DNA of 64,000 nt. Source: Nymphalis io (Eukaryota > Arthropoda > Insecta > Lepidoptera > Nymphalidae). Shown here piece by piece: positions 50,231-62,090 of the stretch. A program made the translations under genes and the position numbers. The stretch is from assembly GCF_905147045.1 (NCBI RefSeq), contig NC_065899.1, positions 5,840,501-5,904,500 of the forward strand, read 5' to 3'. Under the pieces are notes generated by a model. It made no database searches, was not told the DNA's origin, and saw only the letters and a program-made list of their open reading frames with translations. Position 1 is the first letter of the stretch, and each line of letters starts with the position of its first letter.

Positions 50231-50850
50231 ATTTTTTTTCATAGAATAGGAAGGAGGATCATATGGGCCACCTGATGGTGAGTGGTCACCAATGTCCATA
50301 AACATTGACATTGTAAGAAATGCTAACCATCGCTTACATCACCAATGCGCCACCAACCTTGAGAACTAAGATGTTATATCCCTTGTGCCTGTAATTACCC
50401 TGACTCACTCACCCTTCAAACCGGAACACAACAATACCAAGTACTATTAAAATTATATATTAAGTACTATTAAAATTAAATACTAGTATTATTAAAATCG
50501 TTATTGCCAGTAAGTCGTTGAATAAAATTTGAATTCATATTGCTTTTCGAAATCACATCTCATTTTCGGCTCGATCCTAAACCAACACCAGAATTTTGTT
50601 TTACATTACGAGGCGTGAAGAGGCATCTTGCGGGCCGGCAAGGCGAAGGCGGCTAGTGCAGAACGTTTTTCCCGTCTGTACTGGCCGTCGTCGCGTTTGG
50701 ACTCTACTACCACTTACCATCAGGTGGAGTAGAGTCATTTGCCCTCCCGGCGAATATAAAAAAAAAAAGTACTGCTGATTTGCGGTAGAATATCTGATGA
50801 GTGGGTGGTACTTACTCAGACGAGATTGCACAAAGCTCTAGCACCAGTAA
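50231..50850 (-). repeat. SINE family B copy split by a chimeric insertion
   Basis: The 3' half lies at 50231-50446 and the 5' half at 50768-50850, both minus-oriented. Between them sits the segment at 50447-50767. The family B motif AGTACT is at both edges, consistent with a short target duplication. Confidence 0.85.
50447..50767 (+). mobile_element. Chimeric insertion: filler, 101-bp local copy and LINE 3' end
   Basis: Reading left to right: a repeated AAGTACTATTAAAATT filler (about 50441-50496); 101 bp (50497-50597) identical to 51485-51585; then the 3' end of the same LINE as at 35629 (CGTGAAGAGGCATCTTGCGG ... CCACTTACCATCAGGTGGAG ... GGCGAATAT) and an A-tail. Confidence 0.85.
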
Positions 50851-50999
50851 ATTAACTCAGTCTTTAACCAAACACCCGATAAACAACTAACCTTGTTTCT
50901 TTTAGCGCATGTTTTATATTTCTTGAAAAGTAAATTAATACAGTAACATGACATTAAGACACACTTAGACAATCATTCTAAAAGTCTCAGTAGCAACTA

Positions 51000-51122
51000 G
51001 GCATCTAGAATAGGGAGGGTGTACACTCCTATGCCTCGGAGAGCACGTAAAGCCGTCGATCCTGCGCCTGGAATATTTCCTACCGTGTGGTGTCGTTACC
51101 AACCTATTGATATATGAGAGTG
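51000..51122 (+). repeat. SINE family E fragment
   Basis: ACTCCTATGCCTCGGAGAGC, ACGTAAAGCCGTCGATCC and TGCGCCTGGAATATTTCC match the family E middle block. It is truncated on both sides. Confidence 0.75.
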
Positions 51123-51484
51123 ACGAAATACAGAGCGTTGAATACGAGATTTTTACATCGAAGAAGTACAAAGAAACACTGCAGTCAAATTCTCTCCATG
51201 ATATTGCTACAATGGGTAATATGTACTTAGTACTGGATTTTTTACATGTTACCCGTACTTTGCCATTGGGAAGCGGTTAAGTGTTTATATTAAATAACTG
51301 TAAACATTTACAGCTATGAGTGTAAATTTGTCACAATTACTTAGGTTTTTGAATTGTTTATATAGCTGATATCACAGCTTCGATTTGATTAGTACTATTA
51401 ATATTTAAGCAAATTCAAATTCCCCTAAACTGTCGTATTTTCTTAAACAATGTAACCAAAATATATGCGGAGAAACATACTTAT

Positions 51485-51585
51485 ATCGTTATTGCCAGTA
51501 AGTCGTTGAATAAAATTTGAATTCATATTGCTTTTCGAAATCACATCTCATTTTCGGCTCGATCCTAAACCAACACCAGAATTTT
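51485..51585 (+). repeat. Second copy of an exact 101-bp direct repeat
   Basis: Identical to 50497-50597 at 988 bp spacing, beginning ATCGTTATTGCCAGTAAGTC and ending CAACACCAGAATTTT. This copy lies in ordinary AT-rich sequence and is probably the source. Confidence 0.95.
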
Positions 51586-52277
51586 ATGTATCATAGTTAT
51601 TGCATACACACTCACAATCACACTTATAAATTCGTAACAAATATAAAATTGCTTAATAATTCTTTCTTTTATGGTTGTTTTATATTATATTCATAATAAC
51701 ATAACGATAACTAGTAATTATAAATATACATAAACTAACTACATCATAAATATTTACGCTGATGCGATTTTTTTGTAAATAGACGTAATTGCAATTTTGT
51801 AGTCAATAAAAATTTCAATTCAAACGGTTAAAGATATCTGTTTCAAAATTGTGTTGCAAGATTCCACCCGAACTAAAATACATTGCAAGTTAAATAATAA
51901 TAATAAATATTTTTTTAATTGCGTGTTATAATTAAAGTGTTTAATACTTCCTCTAACACTGTATCTGCTTGTGGAGGTGACCAAGTTACCTAAGTAAGTG
52001 ACCTTTTTTGCTAGAAAATATATTTATGCATGCACTGTAAGCCGGGTAGTAAGTGGCCGATTGAGGCCGAGTACCGGACTATTCACTAAGAGCCAGCGTA
52101 AGCAGTTATAATGCGATTGTATTTAAATGAACGAAGTTGTAAATATTTCATGTCCTTATTACAATCACGAAACATGCATTAAGTCGTGTACATATCACAA
52201 TTTTCGCGACAAACTAGAGTTTTTATAATGGCATAACCATATTGCCGCCGCGCGCGCCGTCATTACGTAGCAACGAG
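51586..52277. other. Non-coding stretch leading to a possible promoter
   Basis: No gene supported. A short CpG-rich run GCCGCCGCGCGCGCCGTC at about 52242-52260 is unusual in this AT-rich window. Confidence 0.45.
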
Positions 52278-52420
52278 TATTTAAAAGGCCGTTGCAATTA
52301 AATTTTAATACGATACTACGTTTTAGTGCATTCAGAAGAGGTTTAACGGTACGTTTGGAGTATTTTGTTCGAGTTTCGTTCGTAAATGGACATTTTTACT
52401 GTACGGTGAACTTTTGAAAA
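52278..52420 (+). promoter_or_regulatory. Candidate promoter with TATA-like box and non-coding first exon
   Basis: TATTTAAAAG at 52278-52287 follows the CpG-rich run. Transcription could start about 30 bases later or at the TTCAG near 52332. A possible exon ends CTTTTGAAAA|GTAAGATT at 52420/52421. The only ATG between (ATGGACATTTTT) stops after seven codons, so the exon would be non-coding. No following exon is identified. Confidence 0.33.
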
Positions 52421-52632
52421 GTAAGATTAAAATTTTATATAAAAATTTACGTAATACTCTTAAATACTGTTCCTGTATGATGTTTACTTTTTTTGTAGCT
52501 GAAACCTTTCAATATATTATATTTTATAGCAGTTGACATAAAAAAAAAACTAGGTCTTAAGTTAGAATCAGAGCAAATACTACTGAGTTTGAGCCCTTTA
52601 AGTTAATAATAATTTAAATCAAATGTAATTAA

Positions 52633-52945
52633 GCCGAGATGGTCTAGTGGTTAGAACGCATGAATCTTAACCGGTGATTATGGGTTCGAACACGGGCAAG
52701 CACCACTGAAATTTCATGTGCTTAATTTGTGATTATAATACATCTCGTGCTTGACAGTGAAGGAAAACATCGTGAGGAAACCTGCATGTGTCTAATTTCA
52801 TTGAAATTATGTCACATGTGTATTCTACCAACCCGCATTGGAGCAGCGTGGTGGAATATATAATATAATACGTTTTAAAACCTTCTCCTCAAAAAAGGAG
52901 AGGAGGATTTAGCCCAGTAGTGGGATTTTACCAGGCTGTTACTGT
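52633..52945 (+). repeat. SINE family A copy, full length
   Basis: Complete from GCCGAGATGGTCTAGTGG (B-box GGTTCGAACAC) to AGCCCAGTAGTGGGA and GGCTGTTACTG. A small AT insertion (ATATAATATAATACG) disrupts the block before CCTTCTCC. Confidence 0.88.
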
Positions 52946-54018
52946 ATTTTATTTATATAAACTTTACAATAGCGTTTTCAAATTGTCACTATTTTTACTT
53001 TTACCACCGTTTCAGATAACAGTTTCTAGCGAGAAGAAACGGTAAGAAAATCCCGTAGTAGTTCTTTTAAAATAAATTAGATTTACAATGTAGTTAGCAT
53101 TCAGAATTATTATTCCTGATCAATACTGCATTGGAAACAGAGCTTAAATCTGAACATCTTTATTCATAAAGTATTATTTTAATGTTATGGATGAAACTTT
53201 TATTAAATATATTATTGTCTTATTTAGTATTACGATAAATCAGAAAAAATGTAAAGATTAGAGGACATTTCGTGATTTATTTTCTATCGTGAAAATGTTA
53301 CTATTTTATATTTTTGATCCAATACAACCGTTGTTAAAATAATGTACCTTGTTAATATATATATATATATATATTTCCTTTTTTACTTACTCCTCTTAAT
53401 ACCAAGCTTTAAAATAACTTACAAAATAAAAACCAGCTAAGAAGTGCTTAGAAGTAGTAACCTAATAAAATAAATAAAAGCAGATAAATAAATATCCAAA
53501 TTACTTTGTATTTTTTTTTTACTAAAATTCGGACTTTCTTGTCTCTCCATATATGTAAATAAAAACTGATTGATGAAATGATGATGAAAGATTTTTTTTT
53601 ATGTTTATATTATCCGAAAAAAATACGTGTATAAATGAAAAAAAAAACTTCCTTTAGATACGAAGCTATCAAATCTTCAACATTCTAATTTGTGCACGCA
53701 ATTAATTACACAAAGGCGCCCATCACCACGTCCTATCTACATCTCATTTAAACACCCTAACCTAAGCAAAAACACCACTTAACCTGATTAGAGCCGTCAA
53801 ATAGGTCGTAATCTATCAAACTGAGAGGTTACGGTACCTCGTTGTCTCGCTGCTAACTTCTGGGATTCCAACAAGTCTGATATATGACTCATTTGGTAAA
53901 CATACGGAATTGTTTTAAATCAAGCAACGTTAATATTAAACTGTTTTTTTTTTGGCAAGATTTTCCAAATCATTCTTAAGGAAGACTGACCCATTTATGA
54001 AGTATTTATAATTTGCAA
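52946..54018. other. AT-rich non-coding stretch
   Basis: Contains a pure (AT)10 run at 53355-53374 and T-runs. No gene supported. Confidence 0.5.
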
Positions 54019-54175
54019 GTGTGTGCAGAAACACAAATGCAGACTATATTCCCCCACTGTTGTAATTTGATGAGACAGCAAATGCTACACGTCGGAAAGA
54101 GTTCAGGGGCAGAATTAACGGGTTGCCGTGCTTACTGAGCACGCTGGAGCTTAAACACTACCAAGTTCCAAGTTC
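54019..54175 (-). repeat. SINE family E fragment
   Basis: Reverse-complement blocks GAACTCTTTCCGACGTGT, CTGCCCCTGAACTC and a TGTGTTTCTGCACACACTT match the family E middle. The part toward 54175 matches the upstream GGAACTTGGTAGTGT block. Confidence 0.6.
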
Positions 54176-54354
54176 TTGATCGAGATTAAATATAATAATA
54201 TAATTTGCTGAAGTTGTATGTAATACTCGTACATAATAAAAGGTTTTGTGGAAAATGTTATAAAAAAATCTATTAAAAATAACATATAATATGTTGGCTG
54301 GATAGATAATGTATTTTTTATATAACAACGTTTTTTATAAAAAATCGATAATTA

Positions 54355-54560
54355 GACGGACAGATGGGCTGATCGTAAGTGGTCACCACTGTAGACAGTG
54401 GCACCGAGAGATATACTAGTCATTTCATACATCACCAATGCACCACCAATCTTGGGAACTAAGAAGTTGACCATTGTGACTGTAGTTACACTGGCTCGCT
54501 CACCTTTCCAACAGCCTTACAACAATGCTAAGTATCGCAATTTGAAGGTAGAATATATGT
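54355..54560 (-). repeat. SINE family B copy, diverged
   Basis: The block CACCAATCTTGGGAACTAAG and the CACTGGCTCGCTCACC region are kept in reverse orientation. The A-tail side is degraded. Confidence 0.7.
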
Positions 54561-57259
54561 ATGTTGCTTACATTACTTTAATTAACTAACTAATAACTGG
54601 CAAGTGAGCAAATCAACGCCGTATATTTTAAAGCTCGATGTTTAAAGTTATATGTTCAGAGCTTTGTTGTTGTTCTGATGCTTATAGCGACTAAGCCTCG
54701 TTAATCTTCATAAGATAAATTAGAATGTATACGGCTTGCTTGCCTTCATTGTTGCTTATATAGATTACACTTTTGAAGTAAGTTGGATAGAAAAATAAAA
54801 TTACAAGGAATACCGAAAAATTATAAAAATATCTTCGAGGTCAATGTCGATGGTAAATAAAACTGTGTCATTAGCTTTTTGTGAAAACTATTTTCTGTAT
54901 GAAAACGGGGACTCGAATCGGTTAATTTTGGTATAAAGTAACAGTTCTTATAACAGTGACGATGAATACGTGTAAATAATCGATTAAAAAAAAGGTAAAT
55001 TAAATAACATTTAACAGCAATATAACATTTGAATTTTTTATATATTTTTTCCTTTTTTTTTATTCTCGGTCAGTCGATAATTATATTCAACTAAAAATGT
55101 TTGCAAATATTTTAATTTATAGGCACAAACCTTCTATTTTATAACTATAAGTATTTATCCCAACTAAAGATACTTCTCATGTATGCTCAGCAGGTCTGTA
55201 GTTAGTACTGTAGTGTAGATTATTGAACAATATTTGCTTAATACACACTACAATTTTTTTATCGGTACAAGTTTTTGTTACAACTCATATAATATAACAG
55301 TGGTTCAGTAGAAATTCGATGTACTGAAATCGCTTACTGTTTTTTTCAACAAATTGCCTAAGTTTAAGCCATTAACTACACGCTGTCGTATATTTACGAC
55401 TTTGTGTTAATGTTTTTTGTTACTTCCTTTCAATAAAAATGCAATTGCTTTGCTTGAATTATGCTTATGTTTGTACTTCAGATTAAAAATATTGTTGAAA
55501 TTGTCATAAAAATATCATTGTATCGATGCGGTATTTCATGTTTACGCAAATTCTATGTTGGTCGTAGTTTTATTTTCATTTTGGAATGAAAAAAACTGCT
55601 TGAGATCATGACACGACAAATAACGGTATACATAATAAAGATCACTATCATTTTCCACAACTATAAAGTAGAACTGATGATTACTAAGTGTTTATTATAT
55701 TATTATTTAATGTTCTTGTTCATTTATGTTATTTATTTAAATTGTTAACATTTGGTGAAGCTCATCATTATGAAAATGTTGCGTCAAAATATTACCCGAT
55801 TAAAACAAAATTAAAGCTGAGAAAGTTTCATTAAATAATAAAAACTTGTTGATATTAAGTGTGAAAAAATGTAGCATACGTTTTTTTACCCTGAAATTAA
55901 ATAATATTTTTATATCCTATAATATAATGTTTTAAATAGTCTACATACTACGATAAGAGCGGTGAAGTAATATCATTATTTTATACGCGCTCTGCGAAAA
56001 CCTCGATGACAACGAAAGCCGAGGTGCGATCTCGCAGGAGACATTATTTACAATGAACGTTAATTCAGTCACGTGGGCTGCCTCGCTTTTACCGAATCTT
56101 ATAACTCCCCTTTGGTTGTCAATATCCATTTAAAAAATATGATATCAGATAGTTTCATGAATGAAATTGCACATTTCATTCCACGAAGTAGCTTTAATGT
56201 ACAAAGAAATAAGTAATTTATGTAAATGTCAGTATTTTGTGTAAGGATCCCCTTCTCAGTCTGTTAAAAGCCATTGCTTGGTTCCTATAACACATTCAAG
56301 AAGAGTGGCAGTCAATGAAGAAAGTGGTTGAGCTTATACTGTTATAGAGTAACAAAAATATCAGAAAATTTATCCATTGTAAAGATATTTATGTTTCAAT
56401 CGGACAACAACAATTTCATCCGTTTTAAAGATTATTATTTTTTTTTTGTATCAAACAATATTGTCAACGGATTAAAATATATGTCAAAATAAATATTTAT
56501 TCTTGGAGATTTATATGTTTTAATTTTTTATTATTACCTTGTGCATAAATCTAAGCTCTTAAGTTCAGAGGTGTACGTATTAAAGTGTTGTCAAAAAGGC
56601 TTAATTGCTCTTCATAACAGTATATATGAACTATGAACCACTCCATCGCGTATCAAGCATCGTGCATCGTGTCGATAAGTCAGACTATTGATTGTAAAAG
56701 TTATTAAAATGAAAACGGATGTTAAAAACTCTCAACAAATACTCTACGTATTAATTAGTCTGTACGATTGTAGTGAGTGTTATTGTATTCCAGACACAGG
56801 TTCGGATAAGGAGTTGGAAATTGTTTTACGTGACGCGTTATAACGAACGGAGAGTTTGCACGAGTCCCGAATTACTAAGATTTCAGTTTCGAAGACTTTG
56901 TCGTTTAATTTAATATGTCACAACAAGACCGACGTCTGGAATAAGTAATAACGCATTCTAAATTCTTGACTCGGAATATTTTCAATTTTTATTGTTCACA
57001 CATTTGACATTCAATTTTATTTTATTAGTATATTATTTTATGTGATGCTCAATATTATTTTTAAAACGATTAATCTTTATAATAGCGACGTGCCAACTGG
57101 AGTTATTAATTCTAAACGAGTTAAGGGGAACCTGTAATAATAATATCGTCACGTATTTATCAAATAGCTATTTGGACGATTTAAATTTAAATAAAATAAA
57201 ATAATAAGCGTCTACGCGTCATAGTGAAATTGTAGTATGAAACAATGCTGGTGTAATTG
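54561..57259. other. AT-rich non-coding stretch
   Basis: No gene supported. A less AT-rich island at 55960-56130 carries a CACGTG and, on minus, a TATAAAAT at about 55978-55985. A minus 62-codon ORF crosses it but has no recognisable domain. Confidence 0.4.
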
Positions 57260-57349
57260 TTTAATTTGATTACAACAGTTTTTACGGTAGAGCAGTCGGG
57301 AATTAGACGGTCGATCGCTCATTGCGACACGGCTCTATGCTTCGATATA
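57260..57349 (+). repeat. Repeat R90, copy 1
   Basis: Starts TTTAATTTGATTACA, contains the core CAGTCGGGAATTAGACGGTC, ends TATGCTTCGATA. It is the first of four diverged same-strand copies and is not one of the SINE families. Confidence 0.55.
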
Positions 57350-57855
57350 GGCTTTGTGGTCTGGTTATAAAATTAAAATTATTAAAACGAACATGTTAAA
57401 TTGTGCTTATTTAATTAAATATTTTACTTCTCTGATCTGATGATTATTAAATCGAAATAAGCGCCACGCGGCTTCGCTTGCAACAATATAATAAACAAAG
57501 TATATGTTTAAGTTTTTATAATTTCTTATGGAAGTGTATGTGTTTTAAAAAAAAGATGAGAATATGTATGTTCTTTTTTATGTGTGCGGCTGTGTAATCT
57601 GTTCGTGGCCTCGCATGTGTCTATTATAAGTGTTTATTTATTTTAGCAGATGGGTTAAGTTAGTGGACGTATGCTTTATTATTATTACTAGTGGAATCTA
57701 TTAAGCAAACTTATTATATGCCATTCTTTCTGTTTGTTTGTGCTGTTGCGTTTACTTTACGGCGTTATCACTCAGTATTCATTAGGTAGACATACTGAAG
57801 CCCAATAATACATTACATTAATGTATTATTCAAATGTATTTTTCAAATACATATG

Positions 57856-58110
57856 TTGTAAGTCCTTCTGGGTGAGTAGCCACCCATTCATCCGATAGTC
57901 TCCTGCTAAATAGTAATACATAGTATTGTTACGTTCTGGTTTGAAGGGTGAGTGAGCCAGTGTAATTACTAGTACAAGGAACATAACGTCTTCGTTCCCA
58001 AGGCTGATAGCGTATTAGAAATATTAATCATTTCTTACATCGCAAATTTCTATGGGCGGTGGTCACCACTTAATATCAGGTCTATTTGGCCGTCCGTTTT
58101 TTTTGTATAG
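57856..58110 (+). repeat. SINE family B copy, diverged
   Basis: CTTCTGGGTGAGTAGCCACC, GGTTTGAAGGGTGAGTGAGC, GGTGGTCACCACTTAATATC and a tail of T/A runs. It lies between copies 1 and 2 of the R90 repeat. Confidence 0.8.
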
Positions 58111-58444
58111 GTAGGTTACCTATACAATAAAAAAAAACATCTTTATAACGAACGAAGTACGCAGCGTGTGTTACTATAAATAAAAATAATTTAATGAAGA
58201 ATTTTATTGTATTAATATTTATTAAATTGAATGAATGAATGGATATCTAATGAAGTTTCTTATTTTTCTACAGTCTCCACTCAAACTGATCGTTGAGATT
58301 GTGTTAGGAATGGTCGGAACAATCAGGATCGGGACTGTGATTTTTGTTTCACTAATTTATTCATATATATAGAGTTTTTCAATACGAATATTCGCTGAAA
58401 AATATGGTAAATCCTATCTGAATCATTCATTTCCTCTACACATA

Positions 58445-58533
58445 TTTAATTCGATTACTGTTGTATTCGTAGCAAAATGGTCGGGAATCACGCGGTCATT
58501 GAACCGCTGTGTCATGGTTTACGCTTGAATAAA
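58445..58533 (+). repeat. Repeat R90, copy 2, with ecdysone-response-like palindrome
   Basis: Starts TTTAATTCGATTACT, contains TGGTCGGGAATCACGCGGTC. The core GGTCATTGAACC (about 58494-58505) fits the inverted-repeat-1 ecdysone response element consensus. Ends ACGCTTGAATA. Confidence 0.5.
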
Positions 58534-59384
58534 TCCTTGAATAAATTAAATTACATGTAGTTATCAAATTAGATTACGAACAAAATGTATTATTTGAAAA
58601 ATTCATTTGCTCAGATGAAAAATTATCTTGAATATTAAATTGTTTACATAAATATAAATTAACTAATCAAAGTATAAATACAATTAAAGTTCACACTGTA
58701 ATGCTTGAAATGATGGTAATATTGAAACGATTTTCCATTACATCGCAATTCCGATCCTCAGGAATATTAGCTAAAAAAATATAAGATGTGTAATTTTTTG
58801 AATTTATTTTAAGGTTCAAATTTTTTCACATAACAGCACAGGGATAAAGTCAGTCATTTGATAAGATAATTTGCGTCGTGCACCAGCTTAGGTATTTTTC
58901 GCGACCGATGATGACCTTTAGGATATTTCCTTGTATTGATTTGTCTATCAATTATTGCAAGTGATTGGTAATAGTTATAGAAGATGCTTATCTAATCATT
59001 ATCAAAAATATTGATATCCAAATCAGTATTTATCTATAAAAATGTTATGGAGACAAAGTGAAGCGGTGGAACAAAATTATGTAAGTTAATTCTGTCTTGT
59101 TGATTTAGTGGTTAACTTGAGGTTGTTCATCGAATTGAGCTGCGGATACGTATGTGAAAACGATCTCACAGCCTCACCGGTGCGTATATAAGATGGATCG
59201 ACGCTATTATAGTGGTTTTAGTAGGTAATAATTCCGCATAACCTGCTTCCTCTTGGAATCAATCCGGAGTCAGATCGATAAAAGTTTTTGTCCCTCGAAA
59301 TTTTCAGTAATAGCCCAGAATTGATAAAGTAAGGGATAAAGTAGCACTATCTTGCTTTGGAAGGCTGTTAGAGTATGGCCAGCC

Positions 59385-59590
59385 TTTTTTTTCACTGAAA
59401 AAACTCCGTACGCAGTTCCCCCACGGGAACATGGGGGTGGTATGTGGGGCTCGCCGGTTTTCAAGGCGCCGAGTGCGCCTTGAAATCGGAATACCCACTA
59501 GAAAACCAGCGTTACCCTTTCCGTCTTAATGAGGAGCGCCACGGGATCGCTTTCGCATGCTACCGTGACGCCCTGACGAACGCGTATGGC
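59385..59590 (-). mobile_element. GC-rich non-LTR retrotransposon 3' tail
   Basis: Minus-strand order: TTAAGACGGAAAGGG, GGTTTTCTAGTGGGTATTCC, GGCGCACTCGGCGCC, CCCCACATACCACCCCC, then an A-run (T-run at about 59384-59391 on plus). Clearly the same family as the insert at 15297-15482. ORFs on this strand here are repeat-derived. Confidence 0.75.
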
Positions 59591-60962
59591 CACCCTAACT
59601 GAACACGATCATGAGAACATTATCGTTTTGTAAGTTGGCTAAAACAGCAATTATATATCGATGTTTTTGACTAGAAAACTAGAATTAGATTCGAAACCTA
59701 AATAAAAACTTTTTTCAGAATTGTTCTTATTTAAAAATATGCCAGCCACCAAACAAGCATTTTTCTAATTTTTATATTCGATTTGTATAGAAATTGGATA
59801 TAAAATGACACCATAAAATTTCCGCTATGATTGAACAATTTAATATTGGTCAATATGATTGGCAAATGTTCTTGAAATTTGTTCCTAAAGATTTCCTCAA
59901 GCTCCAAAGCTTTACTTTGAGTTTAAATACCGGCCAAATTAAAATTATAAGCAAAACATTGTTCTTTGGTTATTTTCTGAAACAATATTTCTCGAAATCT
60001 AAGAGTAATTCGGCAGTTATTCTTGATTCCTAAACAAAATTCGTCATTAAGAGAATTAAGTTCAAACAACAATAAGTTCGTAATAAAAGAAATAATTTAA
60101 TTCAATTCTTAGCTTAATAGCATTTAGAATAAAAGGAATAGGATAATCAAAACATTGAGAGTAAGCATTAATGGCATAAGGCAGTTGACTTTTAACTTGA
60201 ACAGTGGTCTTTGTGAAAAAATTTAGTTCCAATCACAGATCTTAGAAAAACGATAGAAAACTGGAAGGTTAAATATCTGGATGATAATATCCCTTACAAA
60301 GTTACCAAACAAAAACTTTTGGTTTTCCATTACAAAATACATCAATTTAACAAATGCAATAAAACCATGCCTGGCTTCTAGGTATAAATATTTTTATTAA
60401 TATAAAGTTTTCTATATAAATAAAATATTTGTATCTTCATTGTTTTCCAACCTATCAATGATTCAGAAAAAGAAATACCTTAGACTCAATAAAAAAAGCT
60501 AAAGAATATCACTGGATTACCAATTCTATTTTAAAAGTAAATAATGCTATTTAATATATGTAGGTAACATAATATTTTTTTATCCAGTAGTGAATATTAA
60601 GTTTAAATATAAAATAAATACACTATACTATATACCTAAATATTTTGTTGCCAGCAAGAAATTAATTAAATTTCTGTGATGAATACAAAATTATAATGAA
60701 ATTGGAAGTCTTATTTTACTTCTAATAATTAATTTCATTTATTATTTTAAGTGTGGCGTTATCAATGTTGTAGAATTTAAATATTTTTTTTACAATAATA
60801 AAAGGAAGTATTCTGTTTGCTTAATGTGTTGTTTTAACGCTACATCGTGATATTGTGAAAACAGAAGTGAAGAACACATTTTTATGTATTCCCCTGTGTT
60901 AACACAGTTATAGCTTATATAAAAATTAAAAAAAAATATTTTTTTTATTATTTACTTACAAA

Positions 60963-61045
60963 TTTAATTCAGTTTTCATTGTAAATATCTACAACGTGCT
61001 CAGAGTCGGGTTGATAGGAGGCCATTGAAAATCTGTGTTATAGTT
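60963..61045 (+). repeat. Repeat R90, copy 3 (most diverged)
   Basis: Starts TTTAATTCAGTTTTC, contains AGTCGGG and GGCCATTGAAAATCTGTGTTAT, aligning with GGTCATTGAACCGCTGTGTCAT of copy 2. Confidence 0.4.
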
Positions 61046-61640
61046 GTTCCCCTATATTTAACAGAATATTTATCCATTTTGAATGTCACATTACTTTACG
61101 GATTTCTTAATCCTCAATTTTTATCTTTATATATACGTTTTATGTGTCTTTAAGGTTTGTTAAATTTTTTACCTTTTTTCTATTGTGGTTTGCACTCAAC
61201 AAATAAGGTTTTATTAATTTAACAATTTTTTAAACGCAAATCTTCAAAATATATTCGATCTTTTGGAGAGACGGAGCAGGATTATGCAATCATAGCCCAA
61301 TAAAGACCCTGAAACAAAGAGAAAACGCTTGATTGTATGTACAGGTATCTGTACCTATTGCGTCATTATCTACGTGTAGATCGTCAGAAAGAGAACAACC
61401 GGAGACGTTACAGTCAGCCTTAAAAACAAAGGTCACTGCCACTTGCGTCTAAAAAAAACTAGTTTTAGTTATCTCTATAATCATATTAAAAAAGAAAACA
61501 TTATTTTATTAAACAAAAAGTTAATACTTTTTCATTAATAAACTGTTGTTATTTTATAAAACAAATATATTTAAACGAATATAACAATAATTTAATTAGT
61601 AGGTATATTTTGTAACCTGAAGCAACTATCCGTGCGGGCC

Positions 61641-61730
61641 TTTAATTTGATTATTACCGGAGTTAACGCGGTTGAATGGTTGGAAAATACGCGGTCAGTG
61701 GGCCATTACGCGACGTCTAGTAATCGGATA
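61641..61730 (+). repeat. Repeat R90, copy 4
   Basis: Starts TTTAATTTGATTATT, contains GAATGGTTGGAAAATACGCG and CGGTCAGTGGGCC, ends TAATCGGATA. Confidence 0.5.
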
Positions 61731-62029
61731 AGCTCTTAAAATTATTATATTGGATATTTAAAATTATACACAGGTTATTACACATATTTTTTAACCCTGG
61801 AAATATTTTCGAAATTGCTCAATACTAATTTAAGACCTGTACCGTTCGAGTAAATATTTCAAAGAATAAATTGACTTACATTGTAAATATAAAACAATGC
61901 TTGTTTGAGTTTTTACAATATATTTATCTTGTTTGAAAAAAATATTTGACTACAAGTCTTAAAAAATAATTCAAATTAATGTAATGTTTACCACCATGTT
62001 TCGAAATTTCTTTGCCACATTTGTGTCCC

Positions 62030-62090
62030 GATACCCCAAACCGCATTGGAGTATTGTGAAATAAGCTCCAAACCTTTGTTTTAAATATTT
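62030..62090 (+). repeat. SINE family A fragment
   Basis: CCCCAAACCGCATTGGAGTA and AATAAGCTCCAAACC remain. The tail is reduced to a short GTTACT near 62097. Confidence 0.6.

Larger units (their letters stand above)
59591..62029. other. AT-rich non-coding stretch
   Basis: No gene supported apart from R90 copies 3 and 4. The 68-codon ORF at 59827 lacks any recognisable domain. Confidence 0.45.

Noticed and set aside
55941..56129. 62-codon minus ORF in a GC-richer island
   Set aside because: No domain. A CACGTG and TATA-like site hint at regulation, but nothing links it to a gene.
56780..56910. Acceptor-like CCAG followed by about 40 open plus-strand codons
   Set aside because: No recognisable protein, no convincing branch or partner exon, and AT-rich surroundings make it likely chance.
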